Both the position numbers and the translations under genes were made by a program. Positions 28,500 through 37,468 of a stretch of 64,000 bases of DNA are shown here, piece after piece (the first letter of the stretch is position 1; each line of letters starts with the position of its first letter). Under the pieces are notes generated by a model, which did no database searches, was not told the DNA's origin, and worked only from the letters and a program-made list of their open reading frames with translations. Source of the stretch: Actinophytocola sp044466355 (lineage in GTDB: Bacteria; Actinomycetota; Actinomycetes; Mycobacteriales; Pseudonocardiaceae). The stretch spans positions 124,001 through 188,000 of the forward strand of contig NZ_JBITMQ010000013.1 in assembly GCF_044466355.1 (NCBI RefSeq), given 5' to 3'.

Positions 28500-29045
28500 T
28501 CACTGTTCGACCGGCTCCTTCCGCAGTTCGTCGAGCGACCGCCGGGGCGGCAGCGGCGGGATGACCGCCGGGATGTCCCACAACGAGTTGTACTCCCTCG
28601 TCGGCACGAGCGGCGGTGAGTACGCGTGCACGGTGGCCGCCTTCCCGGAGTCGGTGTTCCACACCTGGTGGGCGCGGCCGGCACCGAAGCCGACCGCGTC
28701 GCCGGTCCGGTGGGTGCGGGTGTGGACGTCGGCGCCGGGGTAGCGGTACGTCTCCGACACGCTGCCGAGCACGACGGAGAACGCACCTGCCGCGCCGCCG
28801 TGGTCGTGCGGGGCGGTGTGCTGGCCGGGCAGCCACGACAGCAGCCAGACCTCCACCTCCTCCGTCAGCTCCAGGCGCGCCCACCAGCGTTGCGGGCTCG
28901 CGAACCGGACCTGTGCGAGCAGGCCGTCGCGGTGGACGGTGCCGATCGTGGTCACCAGGTGGCGCAGCTCGGCCGGGGTCCAGAGCGGACCGCGGGCGCG
29001 GACGAGGGACGAGATGGGCAGGGCAGGGGAAAGGGCCGTGGACAC
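28500..29045 (-). CDS. Cysteine dioxygenase family protein
   Basis: A cupin non-haem iron enzyme of 181 aa that converts cysteine to cysteine sulfinate. The iron ligands are seen as two His in HTAPHDHGG and a third in HQVWN; PHDHGGAAGAFSVV and YNSLWDIP are family signatures. I choose GTG 29045 because GGGAG lies about 9 nt upstream. An alternative start at 29105 would overlap the leader peptide and run through non-homologous Arg-rich sequence. It lies 38 bp after a Cys-containing leader peptide and precedes the rhodanese, making a sulfur-amino-acid breakdown unit. Confidence 0.88.
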   Translation of the reverse strand: MSTALSPALPISSLVRARGPLWTPAELRHLVTTIGTVHRDGLLAQVRFASPQRWWARLELTEEVEVWLLSWLPGQHTAPHDHGGAAGAFSVVLGSVSETYRYPGADVHTRTHRTGDAVGFGAGRAHQVWNTDSGKAATVHAYSPPLVPTREYNSLWDIPAVIPPLPPRRSLDELRKEPVEQ

Positions 29046-29083
29046 GGTGGTGCTCCCGGAGAGGTCGAGGACGCGGCGTGGGG

Positions 29084-29173
29084 TCACACGGCGGTACAGC
29101 CGCACGAGGCGACCAGGAGCAGGTCCACCGTGCGGTCGCGCCAGAACGTCAACGACCGGGGCATGCCTCGCAT
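29084..29173 (-). CDS. Putative cysteine-responsive leader peptide
   Basis: A 29-codon frame (26 from the second ATG at 29164) ending in RDRTVDLLLVASCGCTAV and a TGA, 38 nt before cysteine dioxygenase. Actinobacterial sulfur-metabolism genes are often preceded by short uORFs with the pattern R-x-VDL-x-x-VAS and Cys codons near the end, which couple translation to cysteine supply. Here the residues R, VDL, VAS and two Cys codons (TGC and TGT) match that pattern. The frame does not overlap the chosen cysteine dioxygenase start. It begins 34 bp after the glgX stop, so transcription may start inside glgX or read through from it. Confidence 0.72.
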   Translation of the reverse strand: MRGMPRSLTFWRDRTVDLLLVASCGCTAV

Positions 29174-29207
29174 CGTGGCAGGGGCCGCCACATGGTGGCC
29201 ACTGATC

Positions 29208-31322
<2,115 letters not shown>

Positions 31323-31354
31323 TCCTCCATCTTGCCTGGGACCGGCCCCGGTGA

Positions 31355-31954
31355 TCAGAGCCGATAGGTGTGATTCTCGAAGGACTCCTCGGACGTGTCG
31401 GCCGGGACGGTCGCCCGCTCGGGCCGCGCGGACGTCACGACCTGCCCGAACAGCAGCTGGTGGGTGGCCCAGCCGACCTCGGACGGGCAGGCCAGCGTGA
31501 GCAGCAGCAGCTGTTCGCCCTGAGCGATGAATGCCTGGAGCTGCAGCGTGAGTGGTCGTCGTGCCCGCACCTGCTCGACCCCGGGCACCCGTTGGGCGAT
31601 CACGGCGGGCCCGAGCGCGGTGCCGACGACCAGCGTCTCCCGCACGTCCGGGCCGCCGACGTCCTCCAACGAGTCACGCAGCGCCGCCGCGGTGTCGGCG
31701 TCCCAGCCCGGCGGCCGGTCGAGCACGACCCCGGTGAGCACGGCCGGGGCCGCGTCCGGTGGTGCGACGATCGCCATGAGCACCGCGCCCTCCCGCACGG
31801 CCGTCTCGACCGCCTCGGTGGCGAGCGCCTCCAGGTCCGCGCGCCCGGTGGTCAGCCCGCGGAGCCGGCCGACCAGGCCCGCGTACTCCTGGATGGCCAG
31901 GTCAGGGTGGTCGAGCGGGAGCCGCCACACGGTGTCGGGGAAGTCGAGGATCAC
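31355..31954 (-). CDS. Hypothetical protein of the T7SS-like operon
   Basis: A 199-aa soluble protein that I do not recognise. It has an alternating helix-strand pattern, a hydrophobic core strand GAVLMAIVAPPD and QLLLLTLACPSEVGW near the end, and no signal peptide. GTG 31954 is preferred. A GTG at 32077 overlaps the previous stop as GTGA and would add 41 Arg/Ser-rich residues encoded by a stem-loop region, which looks non-coding. As the third gene after two WXG/EspC-like genes it might be a chaperone, partner or immunity protein for the secreted product, but that is only position-based. Confidence 0.6.
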   Translation of the reverse strand: MILDFPDTVWRLPLDHPDLAIQEYAGLVGRLRGLTTGRADLEALATEAVETAVREGAVLMAIVAPPDAAPAVLTGVVLDRPPGWDADTAAALRDSLEDVGGPDVRETLVVGTALGPAVIAQRVPGVEQVRARRPLTLQLQAFIAQGEQLLLLTLACPSEVGWATHQLLFGQVVTSARPERATVPADTSEESFENHTYRL

Positions 31955-31987
31955 TGTGTTCAATGGGTCGCTGCGCTCCTCCGCTAA

Positions 31988-32057
31988 GGCCCCGTCTTCC
32001 CTCGTCGCGTGCTCGGCGCTGGCGCGCCTGCGCGCGCTCCTCAGTCCAGACGGGGCC
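31988..32057. repeat. Stem-loop between two genes of the T7SS-like operon
   Basis: GGCCCCGTCT (31988-31997) is the exact complement of AGACGGGGCC (32048-32057), a 10-bp stem with a 50-nt GC-rich loop containing further CGCGC palindromes. On the minus strand it lies between the 410-aa gene and the 199-aa gene and may weaken downstream expression. Confidence 0.5.
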
Positions 32058-32073
32058 CGCTCCGTCGCTCCGC

Positions 32074-33306
32074 TCACTTCAACGCTTCCTTGCCGAAGTC
32101 CTCGATCGCCTTCTCCAGCTGCTTCGGGGTCGGGTTGATACCCTGCTGCAGGAACTTCAGCTCGGCCTTCTGCTGCGGCGTCAGCTCGACCCCGGCCTTC
32201 TCCGCGATCGTGGCGCCCTTGTCGACCAGGTCCGCGTACGCCTGGTGCTGCTTGGCCTCCAGGCCGAGGCGCTGCAGTTCGGCCTTGCGGTCGGCGAGGT
32301 TCGCGGGCAGTTCGATGCCCTCCCGCTTGGCGACCTCGCGACCCGCCGTCGTCAGGTCGCGGGACACCTTGCCCTCCAGCCCGTGCCGCCGCATCCTGCC
32401 GACGTTGTCGATCAGGCCGGGCAGCGCGCCGCCGCGGGCCGCGGCCTCGATGTCCTTGCGCGCGGCCCGGATCGCGGTCTTCGACCCGCGCTTGACGACG
32501 ATCCGGCCGCCGCTGCGGACCGCCGCCGCCGCCGTGCCGCCACCGGGGATCACGCTGGTGCCCAGCCCGAGCGCCACCGCACCCCAGCCCGGCGCGTTGC
32601 GGGACCCGGACAGCTGCTGACCCAGCGCGGCCAGCGACCCGACCGCGCCGGAGCCGGTCGACGCGGCCTCCAGCACCGCGGCGGCGGGCAGTCCGACACC
32701 GGTGGCGGCGAGCCCGGCCGCCGCGGTCGCCGTGGCGAGGGAGACGCCGTCGGCCGCGACGGCGAGACCGTCGAGGCCCTGGACGTACCAGGTGTCGTTC
32801 TCCGGCTTGAACGGGTCGCCGTCCTTGCCCGCCCGGATGGCGTCGGCGGTCGCGTCGGCCTCACGCAGGTGCCTGGCCTCCAGGCGCTTCGCGTCGTCGA
32901 CGATCCGGGCGAGCCGCGTACTGACGGCGGTCGACTCCGGGGTGCACCGGTCGAAGGTCGCGAGCTTGGCCTTGAGCTTCTTCGCCGCCGCCTCCAGCAC
33001 GTCCGCGCGGGCCTGGTTGGTCGTGAGCTTGCCGAACCACGCCGACAGCGCGCTGGTCACGGCGTTGATCGCCGCACCGCCCCTGCCGAGGCCCTGGGGC
33101 AGGTCGTCGCCGTGGTCGCTGAACTCCTCGGCCGCGCTGCCGCCCCAGTCGGCGTCGTCGGTGATCTTGCAGGCCTCCTCCAGGCGCGGGAGGGTGGTGC
33201 CGATCGTCTCGGCGGCGACGGCGAGCCGCAGCATCAGCGTCTTGACCGCGTCCGCCTCGCCGGGCGTGGGGTCGAAACCGAGGGCGGGGAAGGAACGGGT
33301 GCTCAT
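32074..33306 (-). CDS. WXG-like type VII secretion substrate with long C-terminal region
   Basis: A 410-aa protein without signal peptide. The first ~130 residues form long amphipathic helices with a central DDADWGGSAAEEF turn like the WXG motif of ESX substrates. A middle Ala/Gly-rich hydrophobic stretch (about 180-250, GLAATGVGLPAAAVLEAAST) follows, then a Lys/Arg-rich helical C-terminus (RGSKTAIRAARKDIEAAARG to the end). The layout of helical secretion head, hydrophobic linker and variable tail resembles polymorphic effectors, but I see no known toxin motif. It overlaps the preceding EspC-like gene by 4 nt. No ESX core genes are in the window. Confidence 0.65.
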   Translation of the reverse strand: MSTRSFPALGFDPTPGEADAVKTLMLRLAVAAETIGTTLPRLEEACKITDDADWGGSAAEEFSDHGDDLPQGLGRGGAAINAVTSALSAWFGKLTTNQARADVLEAAAKKLKAKLATFDRCTPESTAVSTRLARIVDDAKRLEARHLREADATADAIRAGKDGDPFKPENDTWYVQGLDGLAVAADGVSLATATAAAGLAATGVGLPAAAVLEAASTGSGAVGSLAALGQQLSGSRNAPGWGAVALGLGTSVIPGGGTAAAAVRSGGRIVVKRGSKTAIRAARKDIEAAARGGALPGLIDNVGRMRRHGLEGKVSRDLTTAGREVAKREGIELPANLADRKAELQRLGLEAKQHQAYADLVDKGATIAEKAGVELTPQQKAELKFLQQGINPTPKQLEKAIEDFGKEALK

Positions 33307-33647
33307 GGCCGCGGCCTCGCGTTCTTCAGCGCCTCGAAGACCTGGTCACCCGCGGTGCCCTCGGCCAGGGCGCGCATGCGGTCCTCGCCGCCCTGCTCGA
33401 CCAGCTCGTAGTTGGCGACCGCGCCACGCACGTTGTCCGCGATCGTGCCGATCTTGTCCCGCATGTCGCCGAGGTTGTCGCGCCACGTGCCCGCCACCTC
33501 GGCGACGGCCGCGGCGATGTCGCCGGGACCCAGGTCGCCGCCGGTGAGGTCGAGTGCGCCGATGATCTCGCCGACCTGGTCGGCGACGGCGTTCAGCTCG
33601 CCCACCCTGATCGCGAGGCTCGTGGTGTTCACGGTGTAGCCGGTCAT
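33303..33647 (-). CDS. EspC/WXG100-like small secreted helical protein
   Basis: A 114-aa helical hairpin protein beginning TGYTVNTTSLAIRVGELNAVADQVGEII, with a W-x-x-N turn (AGTWRDNLGDMRDKIGTIADNV). This resembles EspC and the DUF2580-type partners of ESX systems, which are usually secreted as dimers with a longer partner. The ATG at 33647 is used; an in-frame GTG farther upstream adds residues unlike the family. It is the first gene of the three-gene unit, divergent from the ABC ATPase with about 100 bp between. Confidence 0.75.
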   Translation of the reverse strand: MTGYTVNTTSLAIRVGELNAVADQVGEIIGALDLTGGDLGPGDIAAAVAEVAGTWRDNLGDMRDKIGTIADNVRGAVANYELVEQGGEDRMRALAEGTAGDQVFEALKNARPRP

Positions 33648-33748
33648 GGGGTGAGTCAACTCATGGCGACCCGCCGCGACCACCGCCGTTGCGCACGGAG
33701 GCAAACCGAGGGCACGCGTGTGCAAACCCTCATGTTGAATAGGGCACC

Positions 33749-34552
33749 GTGACGGGAGTGGAGCTCGAGGACCTGGTCGTGCACATGGCCGACGTCGGAG
33801 TGCGGCGTGGCGGCAACAACCTCCTCGCGGAGGTGAACTGGAACGTCGAACTCGACGAGCGCTGGGTGATCCTCGGCGAGAACGGGGCGGGCAAGACCAC
33901 GCTGCTCAAGCTGGCGGCGGCCGAGCTGCACCCCACCACCGGCGCGGTGCACGTGCTCGGCGAGAAGCTCGGCCGGGTGGACGTGTTCGAGCTGCGGCCG
34001 CGCATCGGCTTCTGCTCGGCGGCGCTGATCGCCCGCATCCCGCCGGAGGAGACCGTCCTCAACGTGGTGGTGAGCGCGGGCTACGCGGTGCTCGGGCGCT
34101 GGCGCGAGGCCTACGACCAGCTCGACACCGGCCGGGCCGTCGACCTGTGCAAGGGCCTTGGCATCGGGCACCTCACCGACCGCATGTTCGGCACGCTGTC
34201 CGAGGGCGAGCGCAAGCGGACCGTGATCGCCCGCGCGCTGATGACCGACCCGGAGATGCTGCTGCTCGACGAGCCCGCCGCCGGTCTCGACCTCGGTGGC
34301 CGCGAGGACCTCGTGGCCCGGCTCTCCGAGCTGGCCCGCGACCCGGACGCGCCCGCGACGATCCTCGTCACGCACCACGTGGAGGAGATCCCGCCCGGGT
34401 TCACCCACCTCATGCTGATCGCCGAGGGCCGCGTGGTCGCGCAGGGTCTCCTGGAGGACGTGCTGACCAGCGAGAACCTGTCGAAGACGTTCGGTCAGGA
34501 CCTCGAGGTGGACCGGCTGGGCGACCGCTACTTCGCGCGGCGCCGAGCGTGA
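33749..34552 (+). CDS. Stand-alone ABC transporter ATP-binding protein
   Basis: A 267-aa ATPase with Walker A GENGAGKTTLL, signature LSEGERKR (a variant of LSGGQ), Walker B MLLLDEPAAGLD and switch His in VTHHVEEIP. It is like YlmA and the ATPase of mycobacterial Rv3041c, for which no permease is encoded nearby. A membrane partner elsewhere, or a non-transport role, is possible. GTG 33749 has no clear ribosome site. It opens a row of genes that matches the Rv3041c-Rv3024c order. Confidence 0.85.
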   Translation: MTGVELEDLVVHMADVGVRRGGNNLLAEVNWNVELDERWVILGENGAGKTTLLKLAAAELHPTTGAVHVLGEKLGRVDVFELRPRIGFCSAALIARIPPEETVLNVVVSAGYAVLGRWREAYDQLDTGRAVDLCKGLGIGHLTDRMFGTLSEGERKRTVIARALMTDPEMLLLDEPAAGLDLGGREDLVARLSELARDPDAPATILVTHHVEEIPPGFTHLMLIAEGRVVAQGLLEDVLTSENLSKTFGQDLEVDRLGDRYFARRRA

Positions 34553-34596
34553 GGCTAGGTTGATCGGAAGTTACTTCTCGGTAGGGAGGCAGTCGC

Positions 34597-35376
34597 GTGG
34601 GTGAGTTCGTCAGGCTCGAGGTCGACAGCGGCGTCGGCACCATCCGGTTGGACCGGCCGCCGATGAACGCGCTCAACCGGCAGGTGCAGGAGGAGATCCG
34701 CGCCGCCGCGCAGGAGGCGGCTGCCCGCGACGACGTGCGCGCGGTGATCGTCTACGGCGGCGAGAAGGTGTTCGCCGCGGGCGCGGACATCAAGGAGATG
34801 GCCGACATGTCCTACGCCGACATGTCCGCCCGCGCCGGTCAGCTGTCGTCGTCGTTCTCCGCGGTCGCCGCGATCCCGAAGCCGACGGTCGCCGCGATCA
34901 CCGGCTACGCGCTCGGCGGCGGCCTGGAGCTGGCGCTGTGCTGTGACCGCCGCATCGCGGGCGACAACGCGAAGGTCGGCCAGCCGGAGATCCTGCTCGG
35001 CATCATCCCGGGTGCCGGTGGCACGCAGCGGCTGCCGCGGCTCGTCGGCCCGAGCAGGGCCAAGGACATCATCTACACGGGACGGTTCGTCGACGCGCAG
35101 GAGGCGCTGCACATCGGCCTCGTCGACGAGGTCGTGGCGCCCGACGACGTGTACGAGGCCGCGAAGAAGTGGGCGTCGGCGTTCAGCGGCGCCGCCGCGC
35201 AGGCACTCGCCGCCGCGAAGACCGCGATCGACGGCGGCCTCGACGGTGACCTGAACAGCGGCCTGCGGCTGGAGAGCAACGTGTTCGCCGCGCTGTTCGC
35301 GACGGAGGACCAGAAGACGGGCATGCGGTCGTTCATCGAGAACGGTCCGGGAAAGGCGACGTTCAGTGGCAAGTAA
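34597..35376 (+). CDS. Enoyl-CoA hydratase/isomerase family protein
   Basis: A crotonase-fold protein of 259 aa. The oxyanion-hole strands are KVFAAGADIKEMADM and ITGYALGGGLELALCCDRR, followed by GQPEILLGIIPGAGGTQRL, which carries both catalytic Glu positions seen in true hydratases (the GxxE of GGGLE and EILLG). It should hydrate enoyl-CoA in fatty-acid oxidation. GGGAGG precedes the GTG. It sits where mycobacteria have echA17 and overlaps the next methyltransferase gene by 11 nt. Confidence 0.9.
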   Translation: MGEFVRLEVDSGVGTIRLDRPPMNALNRQVQEEIRAAAQEAAARDDVRAVIVYGGEKVFAAGADIKEMADMSYADMSARAGQLSSSFSAVAAIPKPTVAAITGYALGGGLELALCCDRRIAGDNAKVGQPEILLGIIPGAGGTQRLPRLVGPSRAKDIIYTGRFVDAQEALHIGLVDEVVAPDDVYEAAKKWASAFSGAAAQALAAAKTAIDGGLDGDLNSGLRLESNVFAALFATEDQKTGMRSFIENGPGKATFSGK

Positions 35377-36322
35377 CGACCCGGCACCGAACCCGCACGC
35401 GACCGCGGAAGAGGTCGAGGCGGCCCGCAAGGACCCGAAGCTCGCGAACATCCTGTACCACGACTGGGAAGCCGACACCTACGACGAGAAGTGGTCGATC
35501 TCGTACGACGAGCGCTGCATCGACTACGCCACCGGCCGCTTCCGCGCGGTCGCCGGTGACGAGGACTGGCCGTACGAGCACGCGATGGAGCTCGGCAGCG
35601 GCACCGGGTTCTTCCTGCTGAACCTCATGCAGGGCGGCGTGATCAAGAAGGGCTCGGTCACCGACCTGTCGCCCGGCATGGTGCAGGTGGCGCTGCGCAA
35701 CGCGCGCAACCTCGGCCTCGACGTCGACGGCCGCGTCGCCGACGCGGAGACCATCCCGTACGAGGACGACAGCTTCGACCTCGTCATCGGGCACGCGGTG
35801 CTGCACCACATCCCGGACGTGCCCGCCGCGTTCCGCGAGGTGCTGCGGGTGCTCAAGCCCGGCGGCCGGTTCGTGTTCGCCGGCGAGCCCACCAAGATCG
35901 GCGACACGTACGCGCGCAAGCTCGGCCAGCTCACCTGGTGGCTCACGACGAACGTGACGAAGCTCGGCCCGCTGTCGGCCTGGCGGCGCCCGCAGTCCGA
36001 ACTGGACGAGTCGTCCCGCGCCGCGGCGCTGGAGGCGATCGTCGACCTGCACACGTTCGACCCCACCGAGCTGGAGAAGGTCGCACGCGAGGCCGGGGCG
36101 GCGAACGTGCACGCGCACACCGAGGAGCTGGCGGCCGCGTTGTTCGGCTGGCCGGTGCGCACGTTCGAGGCCGCGGTGCCGCAGGAGAAGCTGACGCTGG
36201 GCTGGCGGCTGTTCGCGTACAAGGCGTGGCTGCGGCTGACCTGGCTGGACGAGAACGTGCTGCGCAAGGTCGCGCCGCGCGACCTGTTCTACAACGTGCT
36301 GATCACGGGGACGAAGCCCTGA
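35366..36322 (+). CDS. Class I SAM-dependent methyltransferase
   Basis: A 318-aa methyltransferase with motif I MELGSGTGFFLLNLM, the post-I acidic strand SVTDLSPGMVQVA and motif IV DLVIGHAVLHHI. It resembles ubiquinone/menaquinone or sterol-type enzymes and the mycobacterial Rv3038c protein. The substrate is unknown; neighbouring enoyl-CoA hydratase suggests lipid or polyketide-like substrates only loosely. The start GTG lies within the end of the hydratase gene, so the two are translationally coupled. Confidence 0.87.
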   Translation: MASNDPAPNPHATAEEVEAARKDPKLANILYHDWEADTYDEKWSISYDERCIDYATGRFRAVAGDEDWPYEHAMELGSGTGFFLLNLMQGGVIKKGSVTDLSPGMVQVALRNARNLGLDVDGRVADAETIPYEDDSFDLVIGHAVLHHIPDVPAAFREVLRVLKPGGRFVFAGEPTKIGDTYARKLGQLTWWLTTNVTKLGPLSAWRRPQSELDESSRAAALEAIVDLHTFDPTELEKVAREAGAANVHAHTEELAAALFGWPVRTFEAAVPQEKLTLGWRLFAYKAWLRLTWLDENVLRKVAPRDLFYNVLITGTKP

Positions 36323-36345
36323 CGTACGAGTTCACCCCGGCCGAC

Positions 36346-37467
36346 GTGCGTTTCCTGCGTTCGCCGGCCGGGGTTTCTGCTGTCGCCGCGGTCGCGGACC
36401 TGCCGTTGACGTCGGCCAGCTATCTCGCGGACGTGGCGACCGCTCGTCGCCTCGTCGGCGAGCACGCGGGCCCGGTGCTGGAGACCGTGCTGCTGCGCCG
36501 CAAGGCCGCGGCCAAGGTGGACTCGCCGGACGACTGGCTGTTCACCGACACCGCGTTGCAGCAGGCGACTCCCATGCCGGTCGCCCGGCACCGGGCGGCC
36601 CGGTTCGCCGGTCTGTCCGTGCACGACGTGACCTGCTCGGTCGGCGTGGACCTCGCGGCGATCGCCGAGGTCGGCGACCACTGCGTCGGTTCGGACCTGG
36701 ACGAGGTGCGCCTGGCGATGGCGGCCCACAACGTGTCCGCACCGCTGGTCCGCGCCGACGCGCTCCGGCCGGTCACGCGGGACGCGGTGGTGTTCGTCGA
36801 CCCGGCCCGCCGCGACTCTGCCGGGCGTCGCCGCTGGCACGCGTCGGACTTCGTGCCGCCGCTCGACGAACTCGCCACCGCCTACCGCGGCCGGGACCTC
36901 GCCGTGAAGTGCGCGCCCGGCATGGACTTCGCCGAGTTGCCGTGGGACGGCGAGGTCGAGCTGGTGTCGCTCGACGGGCAGGTGCGGGAGGCCTGCCTGT
37001 GGACGGGTGCGTTCGCCGGTCCCGCACGCCGCGCCACGGTCCTGCGCAGCGGCAGTCCGACGTGGACGGTCACGTCCGACGAGCCGGACGACTGCCCGGT
37101 CCGCGAGGTGGGGGAGTGGCTCGTCGACCCGGACGGAGCGGTCGTGCGCGCGGGCCTCGTCCGCCAGTACGCGGCCCGGCTGGGCTTCGGCCAGCTGGAC
37201 GAACGCATCGCGTACCTGACGGGGGATGCGAAACCCGAAGGCGTGCGGGCGTTCCGGGTGCTGGAACACGGCCACTACTCCGAGAAGTCGTTGCGCCAGA
37301 CGCTGCGCCGCCGCGGCGTCGGCCGCGTGGAGATCCTGGTCCGCGGCCTGGACGTCGACCCGAACACGTTGCGTCCCAGGCTGAAGCTGTCCGGCCGGGA
37401 GCCGGCCACCGTCGTGCTCACGAGGGTGGGCCGGACCCCGACCGCGTACGTGTGCGAACCGGGCTGA
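36346..37467 (+). CDS. SAM-binding THUMP-like domain protein
   Basis: A Rossmann methyltransferase-like protein of about 373 aa with DVTCSVGVDLAAIAEVGDHCVGSDLD as motif I and VFVDPARRD as the catalytic-type strand, followed by a C-terminal THUMP-like region (LRQTLRRRGVGRVEILVRGLDVDPNTLRPRLKLSG). It is like Rv3037c, reported in genome annotation as a methyltransferase. The first credible GTG is 36346, but similarity of the preceding residues (TYEFTPAD) to family N-termini suggests translation from the CTG at 36319, which would overlap the previous stop as CTGA. Confidence 0.78.
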   Translation: MRFLRSPAGVSAVAAVADLPLTSASYLADVATARRLVGEHAGPVLETVLLRRKAAAKVDSPDDWLFTDTALQQATPMPVARHRAARFAGLSVHDVTCSVGVDLAAIAEVGDHCVGSDLDEVRLAMAAHNVSAPLVRADALRPVTRDAVVFVDPARRDSAGRRRWHASDFVPPLDELATAYRGRDLAVKCAPGMDFAELPWDGEVELVSLDGQVREACLWTGAFAGPARRATVLRSGSPTWTVTSDEPDDCPVREVGEWLVDPDGAVVRAGLVRQYAARLGFGQLDERIAYLTGDAKPEGVRAFRVLEHGHYSEKSLRQTLRRRGVGRVEILVRGLDVDPNTLRPRLKLSGREPATVVLTRVGRTPTAYVCEPG

Positions 37468-37468
37468 G

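Noticed and set aside
29099..29105. Upstream start for cysteine dioxygenase
   Set aside because: It would add Arg-rich residues without homology and overlap the leader peptide stop; GTG 29045 has a better ribosome site.
31955..32077. N-terminal extension of the 199-aa protein from GTG 32077
   Set aside because: Although it gives a GTGA overlap, the added residues come from a stem-loop region, are Arg/Ser/Glu-rich and look non-coding. I keep it as an alternative only.
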